Shown here: one piece after another, positions 25,972 to 34,884 of the stretch | Layout: the number at the start of each line of letters is the position of its first letter | How positions within the stretch are numbered: the first letter of the stretch is position 1 | Position numbers and translations under genes: made by a program | Notes under the pieces: generated by a model | Told to the model about the DNA's origin: nothing | Seen by the model: the letters and a program-made list of their open reading frames with translations, nothing else | The model's database searches: none | Origin: Limimaricola cinnabarinus LL-001 | GTDB taxonomy: Bacteria > Pseudomonadota > Alphaproteobacteria > Rhodobacterales > Rhodobacteraceae | Direction: 5' to 3' | Assembly (NCBI RefSeq): GCF_000466965.1 | Contig: NZ_BATB01000019.1 | Span: forward strand, 1 to 51,292 | DNA length: 51,292 bases

Positions 25972-27254
25972 CACGCACCTCCCTTCGCATCGCCGGCCGC
26001 GCCCGCCCAGGTGAGCCAGATCGCCGCCGTCCAGGTAAAGGCATCGCCGCCGCAGGGCGTGCCGTCGATCGGATCGAAATACTCGAAGAAGCCATGCGCC
26101 TCGATCAGCTCCGCCGTCTCGCGGCGCAGACGTTCGGCTGCGGCATGGCGGCCCCGGTCGGTGAGGCCGATCGCCATCAGCGCGTTGACCACGGGCCATG
26201 ACGGGCCACGCCAGTAGCGGCGCGGGTCGAACTCCTCCGAGGCCGGGTCGGCCGAGGGAAAGCCGTAGCGCACCGCGTCCCACAGCTCGGTCATCCGCGC
26301 GTCGAGCTCCGGGCTCTCGACATTCGCCAGATAGGCGAGGAAGGCGGCCGAGCCGATCCGGCCCGAAAAGCGCCCCGTCTTGAGGTCGCGCGCATCAAAG
26401 CCGCGGGTCTCGGCGTTCCAGATCGAGGGCACGGCGGCGCGCAGATCGGCGGCCCAGCCCTCGACCTCGCTCACGTCGTGGCCCAGCGCGCGGCCCAATG
26501 CTGCGAGGTCGTCATGCGCGCGCAGCAGGATGAAGGTGATGCCCGGATCGGCCATCAGGAAAGGGCCGTTCGCGACGATCTCGGACTGGTCCCAGCCGCA
26601 GTCGCGGCCGAACTGCACCATGGCGATGTAGCGGTCGTAATCCGCCTTGCCGGGGCGCATCGAAGCATCGACATGGCCGGTGTCGCGGCGGGTGTATTCG
26701 CCGACATTCGAGCCATCCACATTGGCCATGCCGATGTCCCAGTCGGGGCAGTTGTCGCGCCCCGATTCCCACGGGTGGGTGATCGCCACCACCCCCGAGC
26801 CGCAGCGTTGGTCGCGCCACCAGCGGTGCCAGGCGAGCATCCGAGGATATAGCGCCGCAAGGCGGTCGCGGCCCGCCTCCGCATCCATCTCGAAGATGAG
26901 GCGCGCCATGGTGGCGGCGACGGGCGGCTGGCTGATGCCGGAGGTTTCGGGCGACTGGCCCGTGCCCCAGACGTCGGGACCGGGGAAGTAGCCCGGATCG
27001 GGCTTGTGAAAGATGATGTGCGGCACCATGCCGTCCGCCCACTGGGCCGAGAACAGCGTGTCGAGTTCGGTCCACGCCCGATCGAGGTCGAAGGTGGCAA
27101 AGCCCCATGCGGCGAAGGCGCTGTCCCAGTTCCACTGGTAGGGGTAGAGCCCGTCGGTCGGCACCGTGTAGCCGCCGCGGTCGTTGCCCGTGAGGATCGC
27201 GCGGGCCTGTTCGTCCAGCGCGGGCGAAATGCGGGGATTGGTCATGGAAGTCAT
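25971..27254 (-). CDS. GH63/MGH1-like glycoside hydrolase, probable mannosyl- or glucosylglycerate hydrolase
   Basis: 427-residue (alpha/alpha)6-barrel hydrolase without signal peptide, so cytoplasmic. Motifs: [54 protein letters not shown] with a candidate acid residue, [20 protein letters not shown] and [20 protein letters not shown]. These match the family that contains the characterised mannosylglycerate/glucosylglycerate hydrolases. The same locus encodes a glycerate kinase, the enzyme needed for the second product. Start at 27254 (ATGA overlap with the permease); ATG at 27245 is possible. Other GH63 substrates such as short alpha-glucosides remain possible. Confidence 0.8.
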   Translation of the reverse strand: MTSMTNPRISPALDEQARAILTGNDRGGYTVPTDGLYPYQWNWDSAFAAWGFATFDLDRAWTELDTLFSAQWADGMVPHIIFHKPDPGYFPGPDVWGTGQSPETSGISQPPVAATMARLIFEMDAEAGRDRLAALYPRMLAWHRWWRDQRCGSGVVAITHPWESGRDNCPDWDIGMANVDGSNVGEYTRRDTGHVDASMRPGKADYDRYIAMVQFGRDCGWDQSEIVANGPFLMADPGITFILLRAHDDLAALGRALGHDVSEVEGWAADLRAAVPSIWNAETRGFDARDLKTGRFSGRIGSAAFLAYLANVESPELDARMTELWDAVRYGFPSADPASEEFDPRRYWRGPSWPVVNALMAIGLTDRGRHAAAERLRRETAELIEAHGFFEYFDPIDGTPCGGDAFTWTAAIWLTWAGAAGDAKGGA

Positions 27255-28459
27255 CCTTTGACGGAGCCTGCGGTGAGGCCTTTGGTCATGAAGCGTTCGA
27301 GCCCGAGGAACAGCGCCATGATCGGCACGGTGGCGATCACGGAGCCCGCCATCAGGTGCTGGCGCGGGATCTCGGAGGAGTTGAGCGCGGCGATGCCGCG
27401 GGTGAGCGTGAACTTCGACGGGTCGTCGAGCAGCATGAAGGCCAGCAGGAACTCGTTCCACGCGATCATGAAGACGTAGAGCGACACGCTCGCCAGCGCC
27501 GGCATCGAGAGCGGCAGGGTGATCTGCCAGATCACCTTGAGACGGCTCAGACCGTCCATCAGCCCGGCCTCCTCGATCTCGGCCGGGAGCCCACGGAAAT
27601 AGCCCTGCAGCATGTAGAGCGCGACCGGGATCGTGGTGACCGGGTAGATCATGACGATGCCGAAGATCGAGTTCCGCAAGCCCAGCATCGAGAAGGCGAT
27701 GTAGATCGGCAGCGCCAGCACGATCATCGGCACCATGTAAATAAGAAGGATCGAGCGCGAGATCGCGGCGCGGCCCGCAAAGCGGAGCCGTGCCACCGCA
27801 TAGGCGCCCGGCACCGCGAACAGCAGCGTGATGAACACGGTCAGCACCGAGACCAGGAAGGAGGTCCAGAGATAGCTGCCGAAGTTGAACTGGCCGAACA
27901 GCTCGGAATAGCTGCGAAACAGGTCCCAGCCCTTGGATAGGTCGATCGAGAAATCGAGCGGGTTCTGGATCAGCTCGGACTGGTTCTTCAGCGACGTCAT
28001 CACCATCACGTAGAAGGGAATGGCGACGATCGCGGTGAAGAAGATGTAGCCGAAACCGGTGAGAAAGCGGATCACCGAAGCCTCGAACTCGTGCCGGGTC
28101 AGCGCGCCGCTGTGGCAGCCCGCCATCATCGCCGCGATCGGCCAGCCGGTGGCGGCGCCCATGACGCCGCCCGCCAGAAGCGCGGGCGTGGCCGCGATGT
28201 CCGGCCCGGTGACGACCGGCGCGAGGGGGGTGAGCGACATCAGCGCCCCCAGACCGAGGCCCACCGGCCCCGCCAGACGCGGCCAGAGGACGGCGAGCGC
28301 GCCCAGGCCCGCGCCCAGAAGCCCCGCACCGATGCCGCCCGGGCGAAACGCGCCACCCGTGGCAAAGGAGAAGACGACGGCGGTGGCGGTGGCGATGACG
28401 AGCGCCCACAGAAGGCCCAAGATCGGCCCCGCGACGTATCCGTGACGAAAGATGCTCAT
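27251..28459 (-). CDS. Carbohydrate ABC permease with extra N-terminal membrane domain (MalG-like)
   Basis: 402 residues, about 120 more than an ordinary MalG-type permease. The normal domain starts near residue 132 (FLTGFGYIFFTAIVAIPFYV) and includes the EAA coupling motif EEAGLMDGLSRLKVIWQITL and NEFLLAFMLL. The N-terminal 130 residues add three to four hydrophobic segments (PILGLLWALVIATATAVVF, GIGAGLLGAGLGALAVLW, PALLAGGVMGAATGWPIAA) that are Gly/Ala rich. Overlaps the partner permease at the start (ATGA) and the hydrolase at the end. The extension's purpose is not apparent. Confidence 0.9.
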   Translation of the reverse strand: MSIFRHGYVAGPILGLLWALVIATATAVVFSFATGGAFRPGGIGAGLLGAGLGALAVLWPRLAGPVGLGLGALMSLTPLAPVVTGPDIAATPALLAGGVMGAATGWPIAAMMAGCHSGALTRHEFEASVIRFLTGFGYIFFTAIVAIPFYVMVMTSLKNQSELIQNPLDFSIDLSKGWDLFRSYSELFGQFNFGSYLWTSFLVSVLTVFITLLFAVPGAYAVARLRFAGRAAISRSILLIYMVPMIVLALPIYIAFSMLGLRNSIFGIVMIYPVTTIPVALYMLQGYFRGLPAEIEEAGLMDGLSRLKVIWQITLPLSMPALASVSLYVFMIAWNEFLLAFMLLDDPSKFTLTRGIAALNSSEIPRQHLMAGSVIATVPIMALFLGLERFMTKGLTAGSVKG

Positions 28460-29760
28460 AGCCCCTCCTCCTGGCTGATGAAGCGGAAGAACAGGAAGCT
28501 GAACACCAGAAGGCAGGCGAAGATCACCACGGCCACGGCCGCGCCAGCGCCGATGTTGGAGACGGCGAAGGCCTGTTCATAGACGTTGACGGTGAGGGTG
28601 CGGGTGCCGGCGTTGCCGCCCGTAAGCAGGAAGATGTCGTCGAACTTGTTGAAGGTCCAGATGAAGCGCAGCAGGAACAGCACCGACAGAATGCCCAGAA
28701 GCTGCGGCATCGAGAGATACCAGAACTGCTGGAACGGGCTCGCGCCATCCATGTCGGCGGCCTCGTACATGTCGGTGTCGATCGACTGCATCCGCGCGAG
28801 GATGAACAGGAAGGACAGCGGGAAGTAGCGCCAGACCTCGAACAGGATCACCATGATCAGCGCGAGCGGCCTCTGCCCGAAGAAATTGATCGCCTCGTCG
28901 GTGACGCCCATCTGGATCAGGAGCGCGTTGGCCGAGCCCGAGAACGGGTCGAACAGGATGATCCACGTGAAGGCCACGGCGATCACCGGCGCGACGTAGG
29001 GAAAGAGGTAGAGCCCGCGCAGCACGCCCTGCCCCCGGAACGACTTGTCCAGAAGCAGCGCGGCGAACAGCCCGAAGAGCAGCGCGCCGATCGTGCCGAA
29101 GACGGTGTAGACCAGCGTCACCCAGAGCACGCCCCAGAACTCGGCCCCGTCGAAGATGCGGGCGAAGTTCTCGAAGGTGAAGCTGCCCGAGGTCAGCACG
29201 TTGGAGGCGCGGCCCGTCAGGCCCGGCGGGCTGTCGGGGAGCTCCATCCCGGCATCGGCGAAGGCCTGACCGATGATGACGGGGATCTCGATGGTCTCGC
29301 GGTAGCCGCCTTCGAAATCGCCGAGGTCGCAGGTCATCTCGCGGCCGTCGAGCACGCAGCGCGGGTCGAGATCGCCGATCTCCAGCCCTTTGGGCAGCGT
29401 GTCGGTCAGCAGCACGCCCGAGATCACCTGGTCTTGGCTCGAATTTCGCAGCCGGTAGCGCAGGGTGGCCGCGTCGCCCACGGCCTCCGGGCGGCCGCGC
29501 AGATCCTCGCTGACCACCGGCACCGGCGGGCGCAGATCAGCAAGGCCCACGGGCTTCACGCTGATCCAGAAGATCGCGAGCAGCGGCAGCACCACGACAA
29601 GCGTGACGGCGGTGACGGTCGGCAGCAGCAGGCCCCAGGCCAGCCGCGCCTCGCGGCGCTCCAGCGGATTGCGGCCCTTGGGCGGTGTCGGCGCGGGTCG
29701 GCTCGTTTCGGCGCTCTGGCCGAGCGGTGCCGACCCACTTCGTGGGGTCTGGGCGGTCAT
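28456..29760 (-). CDS. Carbohydrate ABC permease with DUF11-like periplasmic insert (MalF-like)
   Basis: 434 residues. The first helix (LLLPTVTAVTLVVVLPLLAI, about residues 44-63) is followed by a ~130-residue periplasmic loop before the second helix near residue 210. Residues 97-163 read as a DUF11/Ig-like repeat: AATLRYRLRNSSQDQVISGV, then LLTDTLPKGLEIGDLDPRCV and EMTCDLGDFEGG, with two Cys that could form a disulfide. The rest is a standard permease with the coupling motif EAADMDGASPFQQFWYLSMP. MalF of enterobacteria has a different insert (P2) at the same place that touches the binding protein, so a similar role is inferred. Confidence 0.9.
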   Translation of the reverse strand: MTAQTPRSGSAPLGQSAETSRPAPTPPKGRNPLERREARLAWGLLLPTVTAVTLVVVLPLLAIFWISVKPVGLADLRPPVPVVSEDLRGRPEAVGDAATLRYRLRNSSQDQVISGVLLTDTLPKGLEIGDLDPRCVLDGREMTCDLGDFEGGYRETIEIPVIIGQAFADAGMELPDSPPGLTGRASNVLTSGSFTFENFARIFDGAEFWGVLWVTLVYTVFGTIGALLFGLFAALLLDKSFRGQGVLRGLYLFPYVAPVIAVAFTWIILFDPFSGSANALLIQMGVTDEAINFFGQRPLALIMVILFEVWRYFPLSFLFILARMQSIDTDMYEAADMDGASPFQQFWYLSMPQLLGILSVLFLLRFIWTFNKFDDIFLLTGGNAGTRTLTVNVYEQAFAVSNIGAGAAVAVVIFACLLVFSFLFFRFISQEEGL

Positions 29761-29802
29761 GGTCCGGTCCTCGCGGATGGCGGATGAAAATGAAGGTATG
29801 GG

Positions 29803-29840
29803 GGGCGGCCCCTCGCGGGGAGGGGCGCGATAGGCCGCCC
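29803..29840 (-). other. Hairpin between binding-protein and permease genes
   Basis: GGGCGGCC (29803-29810) pairs with GGCCGCCC (29833-29840) in the 88-base gap. Such structures after a binding-protein gene commonly stabilise its mRNA and lower permease expression. Confidence 0.55.
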
Positions 29841-29848
29841 GGCCGCGA

Positions 29849-31201
29849 TCACTGGATCGCGGCCAGCTCGTCGTTCATGGCCTGAACGGCGGCGGGGGCG
29901 TCGACCTGCCCGTCGATGTACTGGCGCACCACGCGGTTGATGGCCTGGCTGTTGATCATCTTGGAGGCCAGCGCGAGCTGTCCGTCCTCGACGCCCCAGC
30001 GCTGGGCCACGTCGAGCCCGCCGACGATCTCGTCGATCATCGCCTGATCGTAGAGCTCGGACATCGGCTTCTTGCGATCGACGCCCATCGGCAGCTTGGC
30101 CCATTCCTCCGAGAACTCGGAGGGGTTCTCGGCGGTGCCGCGCCGCACCGGGAACTTGCCCTCGGGCGCGATCGACAGCGTCTTGGTGTAGCCCTCGTTC
30201 ATCGAGAACTCGACGAACTCCATCGCCGCGTCGGTCGAGGCGTCGTTGGTGATCCCGAAATAGCGGATGTCGGCCCAGGCCGCGCCCTCGGGGTTGGACG
30301 GACCCGAGAAGTTGGTGACGATCCCGGTCTTGGAGGCCAGCTCGGGCGAGGTCGGATCGTCGTTGATCGTGGGCGGGTTGCTGTCGCGCAGGCCGGCGAG
30401 CTCGTCGAGGATGAAGGGCGACCAGATGATCATCGCCGCATCACCCGAGAAGTAGAGCGAGCGCGACTGGTCCCAGTAGAGCTCACCCGGAGGCGAGGCT
30501 TCGGCGATCGCCTTGTAGAACTCCAGCACCTCGGTGGTCGCCGCCTCGTCGAGCGGCTGCGCGCCGTCGGGGCCCACGGGCGAGACGCCGTTGGCGAGGA
30601 AGACATGCTCGAGCACCTGGCTCATAAAGTTCTCGTCGACCTTGGTGGCGGCGACGAAGCCGTACATCTCGGGCGGGTTGTGCAGCGCCTCGATCGCCGC
30701 GCGCACCGCGTCGAAGGAGGTCGGCGCTTCGAGACCGGCCTCCTCGAACAGGTCCTTGCGATAGATGATCATCTGGGTCCAGCCATCGACCGGCACGCTG
30801 GCATAGCCACCGCCTTCGAGCTCGGCCATGGCGAGCGCGCCGGGGGCAAAGCTGTCCCCGCCGAGGTTCTCGATCACGTCGGTCGCCGCATCGATGTCGA
30901 GAATGCCCGCATCGACCCAAGGTAGGGCGTATTGCAGCGTGTGATAGATCACGTCAGGCAGATCACCCGCCGCGTAGGCGGCCGTGGCGCGGGTGCCCAG
31001 ATCGCTCTCGGTGACGGGGATCACCTCGACCGTGTGGCCCGAGGCCGCCTCGAACTCGGCCGCCAGCTCCTGCTGCGCGGCAAGGCGCTCGGGCTGCTCC
31101 TCGGTGGTCCAGAAGCGCAGGCTTTCGGCTTGGGCACCTCCTGCGGTGAGCGCGATCAGCGCGGCACCGGTCAGCAGTCGGGTCTTGCGGGTCGTGGTCA
31201 T
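29849..31201 (-). CDS. Carbohydrate ABC substrate-binding protein (CUT1 / MalE-like)
   Basis: 450 residues with a Sec signal peptide (TRLLTGAALIALTAGGAQAE). Family features: ESLRFWTTEEQPERLAAQQE, GDLPDVIYHTLQYALPWVDA, VDGWTQMIIYRKDLFEEAGL, GDAAMIIWSPFILDELA and AEGKFPVRRGTAE-like hinge text. It captures the sugar or glycoside in the periplasm. Start: ATG at 31201 after GGAGGAG. First transport gene of the operon, 23 bases after the LacI gene. Confidence 0.92.
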   Translation of the reverse strand: MTTTRKTRLLTGAALIALTAGGAQAESLRFWTTEEQPERLAAQQELAAEFEAASGHTVEVIPVTESDLGTRATAAYAAGDLPDVIYHTLQYALPWVDAGILDIDAATDVIENLGGDSFAPGALAMAELEGGGYASVPVDGWTQMIIYRKDLFEEAGLEAPTSFDAVRAAIEALHNPPEMYGFVAATKVDENFMSQVLEHVFLANGVSPVGPDGAQPLDEAATTEVLEFYKAIAEASPPGELYWDQSRSLYFSGDAAMIIWSPFILDELAGLRDSNPPTINDDPTSPELASKTGIVTNFSGPSNPEGAAWADIRYFGITNDASTDAAMEFVEFSMNEGYTKTLSIAPEGKFPVRRGTAENPSEFSEEWAKLPMGVDRKKPMSELYDQAMIDEIVGGLDVAQRWGVEDGQLALASKMINSQAINRVVRQYIDGQVDAPAAVQAMNDELAAIQ

Positions 31202-31224
31202 GGTTTCTCCTCCCATGGTGAAAA

Positions 31225-32330
31225 TCATGTCGTTTCTTGCCGGAGGCGCCGTGCCAGCGCCTCGGGTTCCAGCCGCGGCGGCCCGGCCGATCCGCGGTCG
31301 TCGAAGATCGCGGGCGCCGTTTCGCGCAGTTCTTCGGGCGCCGCTCCCCGGATGCGCGCGATCAGCATCTCGGCAAGCCGCTGGCCCGCCGCGCGGGTGT
31401 CGACCTTGAACGACGACAGCGGCGGATCGGCATAGGCCCCGTCGGGCACGCCGTCATAGCTGATGACCGACAGGTCGCGCCCCACCGCGAGGCCGAGATC
31501 GGCGCAGACCCGGTAGAGCCCGAGCGCCGCGTGATCGACCGCGAAGACCACCGCCGTTGGCGGGGCGTCGAGCGCCAGCAGCGCCCGGGTCTCGCGCGCG
31601 CCATCCTCGGTGCGCAGCGCGTCGCCGCGGATCAGCGCGGGGTCTTCCTCGAGCCCGGCGACGGCGAGCCCGGCGCGGTAGCCCGCGAGCCGCAGGCGGC
31701 TGTAATTGTAGCGCGCCCCGCCGTTCACGAAGGCGATCCGGCGATGACCGAGCCGCGCCAGATGCACGACCGCGTCGCGCATCGCGTCTTCGCCCAGAAT
31801 GTCGAACCAGGCGCAGCCTCGGGCTCGGCGGTGCGGCCGAACATCACGAAGGGGACGTCATGCGTCCGGAGCAGCGTCACGCGCGCGTCGTCGGACAAAG
31901 TGCGCGGCAGGATGAAGCCGTCGGCCTTCCGGTCCTCGACCAGCTGCGCCATGGTGCGGACGGTGCGCGCCTCGCTGTCGGCGGTCGCCACGGTGAGGGT
32001 CCAGCCCTCGGCGCTGGCCGTGACCGAGATCCCGGCGAGAAAATCGGCGAGGAACGGGCGTTGCGAGTCGTGATCGTCGATCTGCACCACCAGCCCGAGC
32101 GCGCGCACCCGCCCCGTGCGGATCGCCTGTGCGTGGCTCAGGGGCCGATAGCCCATCGTCTCGGCGCCTCGGCGCACCCTGAGCCGGGTGCTTTCGGAGA
32201 TGTCGGGATAGCCGTTCAGCGCCCGGCTGACCGTGCTCTTGCTCAGCCCGAGAGCCTCGGAAAGCTGGGTGATGGTCACCCGCCCCGAAAGCCTGTCGGC
32301 CGGTCCGCGATCTTGAACGGTCTGGATCAC
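31225..32330 (-). CDS. LacI-family regulator heading the glycoside operon, apparent frameshift
   Basis: About 368 residues. Helix-turn-helix ITQLSEALGLSKSTVSRALN and hinge ESTRLRVRRGAETMGYRP, then a ligand-binding domain (VRALGLVVQIDDHDSQRPFL, HLARLGHRRIAFVNGG, GLAVGRDLSVISYDGVPDG). The frame breaks after VMFGRTAEPE; one added G near 31817 (minus-strand GAGGC run) continues as CAWFDILGEDAMRDAVVHLA. The GTG start at 32330 follows GGGAG. A perfect palindrome 31 bases upstream is its probable operator, so it should repress itself and the transport-hydrolase genes until the sugar ligand binds. Confidence 0.9.
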
Positions 32331-32360
32331 TTCGAATCTCCCTTGAGTCGAAGTTCAGTT

Positions 32361-32376
32361 CCGAAACCGGTTTCGG
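32361..32376. promoter_or_regulatory. LacI-type operator, perfect 16-bp palindrome
   Basis: CCGAAACCGGTTTCGG is exactly self-complementary and matches the GAAACCGGTTTC core recognised by many sugar-responsive LacI regulators. Located 31 bases upstream of the LacI start, where it can block the operon's promoter. Confidence 0.88.
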
Positions 32377-32414
32377 CAATTGGTATTTCGTTAACGCGAC
32401 CGATATTCGTCGCT

Positions 32415-32441
32415 GCACCGCCGCATGAAGGGCGGCGGTGC
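32415..32441 (-). terminator. Hairpin after the glycerate kinase gene
   Basis: Ten-base-pair stem GCACCGCCGC/GCGGCGGTGC with a 7-base loop, 8 bases past the kinase stop on the minus strand. No U run follows, so it may only partly end transcription ahead of the LacI promoter. Confidence 0.45.
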
Positions 32442-32449
32442 GACGGCGA

Positions 32450-33727
32450 TCAGACCGGCGGCAGCACCAGCAGCGCCCGGAAGTCGTTGACGTTGGTCAG
32501 GGTCGGGCCGGTCACGATCTGACCGCCGATCCGGCCGAAATAGCCATGCGCGTCGTTGTCCCGGAGCGCCTGCTTGGCCGTGTCGAGGGGCGTCGCGGGC
32601 CCGGCATAGGCGCCCGCCACCTCGTCCGCCCCGTCCACACCGTCGGTGTCGCAAGCCAGCAGGTGGATGCGCGGATCGCCCGCAAGCTCGATCGCCGCGG
32701 CAAGGACGAACTCGGCATTCGGGCCGCCGCGCCCCTGCCCGCGCCGGGTCACGGTACATTCGCCCCCTGACAACAGCAGCACCGGCGCCGCCTCCGGCGC
32801 GAGGCCCTCGGCGATCTCTCGCGCCGCCCGCGCCTGCGTCACCGCCAGATCGCGCGCCTCGCCTTCGAGCGCGTCGCCCAGCATCCGCACCTCGCAGCCC
32901 GCCGCGCGGGCGATCTCGGCGGCGGCCTCGAGCGACTGCGCCGGGGCGGCGACGATGCGGGTCTCGGAGCGGGCGAGGCGCGGATCGTCCGGGACCACGC
33001 GGTCGGGCCCCTGCTCCCCCTGCCGTTCCAGCGCGGCGCGCACCGCCTCGGGCACGTCGATGGACCAACGCTCGATGATTTCGAGCGCCTGCTCGGGCGT
33101 GCTGGTATCGCCCACGGTCGGGCCGGAGGCGATCTCGGACGGGTCGTCGCCGGGCACGTCCGAGATGATCAGGTTCAAAAGCCGCGCCGGGGCGCAGGCC
33201 GCGCCGAGCCGTCCGCCCTTCACGCGGCTCAACTGCTTGCGCACCACGTTCATCGCCGAGATCGGCGCGCCGGAGGCCAAAAGGGCCGCGTTCACCGCCC
33301 TCTTGTCCTCGAGCGTCAGCCCCTCGATCGGCGCGCAGAGAAGCGCCGAGCCGCCCCCCGAGATCAGCGCCAGCACGTGATCCTCGGGTCCCAGCCCCGA
33401 GAGCAGGTCGAGAAGCCGCGCCGTCGCTTCGAGCCCGGCCTGGTCGGGCACGGGGTGCGCCGCCTCGACGATCTCGATGCCCTGGCGGGGCCGCGCATAG
33501 CCATAGCGCGTCAGCACCAGCCCCTCGCAGGGGCCATAGACCGCCTCGACCGCCTCGGCCATGCGGGCGCTGGCCTTGCCTGCGCCGATCACCACGAGCC
33601 GCCCCTCCGGGCGCGGCGGCAGATACGCGGCGACGACCTGCATCGGGTCGGCGCGCGCCACGGCGGCGGCGAAGAGCGTTTCGAGAAAGCCGCGCGGGTC
33701 CTGCGACGGGGGGGAAACGGGCTGCAT
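32450..33727 (-). CDS. Glycerate 2-kinase (MOFRL family, TtuD/GckA-like)
   Basis: 425 residues. The N-terminal DUF4147 domain shows LVVIGAGKASARMAEAVEAV, DHVLALISGGGSALLCAPIE and MNVVRKQLSRVKGGRL; the C-terminal MOFRL domain shows LLLSGGECTVTRRGQGRGGP, FVLAAAIEL and LACDTDGVDGADEVAGAYAG. Catalyses ATP-dependent conversion of D-glycerate to 2-phosphoglycerate, feeding glycolysis. ATG at 33727 is used since conserved text begins soon after; an upstream in-frame start exists. Placed between two LacI genes and beside a putative glycosylglycerate hydrolase, it would take the glycerate released. The annotation hydroxypyruvate reductase sometimes given to this family is unlikely. Confidence 0.9.
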   Translation of the reverse strand: MQPVSPPSQDPRGFLETLFAAAVARADPMQVVAAYLPPRPEGRLVVIGAGKASARMAEAVEAVYGPCEGLVLTRYGYARPRQGIEIVEAAHPVPDQAGLEATARLLDLLSGLGPEDHVLALISGGGSALLCAPIEGLTLEDKRAVNAALLASGAPISAMNVVRKQLSRVKGGRLGAACAPARLLNLIISDVPGDDPSEIASGPTVGDTSTPEQALEIIERWSIDVPEAVRAALERQGEQGPDRVVPDDPRLARSETRIVAAPAQSLEAAAEIARAAGCEVRMLGDALEGEARDLAVTQARAAREIAEGLAPEAAPVLLLSGGECTVTRRGQGRGGPNAEFVLAAAIELAGDPRIHLLACDTDGVDGADEVAGAYAGPATPLDTAKQALRDNDAHGYFGRIGGQIVTGPTLTNVNDFRALLVLPPV

Positions 33728-33794
33728 CGGGGGTCTCCTTGCAGGCAGATCGGGCCAAGGCAATGGCACAGTGAAGGGGCGTTGCGCCCCTCTG

Positions 33795-33808
33795 ATATAT
33801 CGTTATAT
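33795..33808. promoter_or_regulatory. Candidate operator/promoter of the kinase-LacI2 divergent pair
   Basis: ATATATCGTTATAT is a near-perfect palindrome (six of seven pairs) centred on CG, the central step usual in LacI-family sites, in an AT-rich patch that also resembles a -10 box. It lies in the 122-base gap between divergent glycerate kinase and the second LacI gene. Confidence 0.5.
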
Positions 33809-33849
33809 TAAAGCCATTGAAAGACCGCATGGCAGGCTGATCGCGATCC

Positions 33850-34884
33850 GTGGCCCATAGACCCAAACTCAGCACCGTCGCCGCGGCGGCCGGCGTCTCG
33901 CCCGCGACGGTCAGTCAGGTATTGCGGGGCACGGGCCGCATTTCGGAAGAGACCCGCGCCCGGGTTCTCGAAGCGGCGCGCGCGGTGAACTATCTGCCCG
34001 ATGGCCGCGCGGCGGCGATGCGCTCGGGCGAGAACCGCGAGATCGGCCTCGTGCTGCACCACCTCGCCAACCCGTTCAACGCGGAGCTGGTCAGCGGCGT
34101 CAGCGACAGGCTGGAGCGCGACGGCTACCTAGTCTCGGTGCTGGATTCGCGCGATGACGCCGAACGGCAGGAGCGCAACCTGCGCGCCCTGATCGCCAAC
34201 ATGCGCGGCGGGTTGATCTGGGTCCCGGCCAGCGGCACCGATGCCGCGACGCTCGACCTTCTCGCGGCGCAGCGCCTGCCGGTCGTCACCTTCCTGCACC
34301 GGGTGTCACCGGATCTCGACCATGTCGAGCTGAACAACGCGCGGGCGCTGCGCGACGCGGTGGCGCATCTGGCCGATCTCGGCCATCGCCGCATCGCCTT
34401 TCTGGGGGGCACCGCGCCGCGCGCGCCGCGCACGGACCGGATCGCGGGCTATCTCGCGGCCGTGGCCGAACGCGGCCTCGGCGCGCCGCTGGTCTGGCCT
34501 TGCGAGGACAGCAGGCGCGGCGGGCGCGACGCGATCCTGTCGCTGCGCGCCGCGCATCCCGATATCGGCGCGGTGGTGTGCAATGGCGACATGGTGGCAC
34601 TCGGCGCCTGTCTCGGCCTCGCGAGCCGCGGCGAGCGGGCGGGCCGCGAGGTGTCGATCATCGGCTTCGACGACGTGGCCGAGGCGGCGCTGGCGACACC
34701 GGCGCTGACCACGCTTTCGGTCATGCCCTACGATCTCGGGCGGCGCCTGGCCGAGCGCCTGCTCGCCCGCATGTCCGACCCCGCCGCCGCCCCGACGACG
34801 CTGCGCATCGACGCCACGCTGGTGCCGCGCGACACGACCGCCCCTCCCTCGCCCCGCCGACCCATCAGGAGCAGACGAACATGA
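33850..34884 (+). CDS. LacI-family regulator paired with the AGE gene
   Basis: 344 residues from the GTG at 33850. Helix-turn-helix LSTVAAAAGVSPATVSQVLR and hinge EEARAVNYLPDGRAAAMRSG-like text, then EIGLVLHHLANPFNAELVSG, HLADLGHRRIAFLGGTAPRA, GAVVCNGDMVALGACLGLAS and VSIIGFDDVAEAAL, all typical of the family. ATGA overlap with the following epimerase shows translational coupling. The second regulator in the locus may sense a pathway intermediate distinct from that sensed by the first. Likely autoregulated through the AT-rich palindrome upstream. Confidence 0.92.
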   Translation: MAHRPKLSTVAAAAGVSPATVSQVLRGTGRISEETRARVLEAARAVNYLPDGRAAAMRSGENREIGLVLHHLANPFNAELVSGVSDRLERDGYLVSVLDSRDDAERQERNLRALIANMRGGLIWVPASGTDAATLDLLAAQRLPVVTFLHRVSPDLDHVELNNARALRDAVAHLADLGHRRIAFLGGTAPRAPRTDRIAGYLAAVAERGLGAPLVWPCEDSRRGGRDAILSLRAAHPDIGAVVCNGDMVALGACLGLASRGERAGREVSIIGFDDVAEAALATPALTTLSVMPYDLGRRLAERLLARMSDPAAAPTTLRIDATLVPRDTTAPPSPRRPIRSRRT

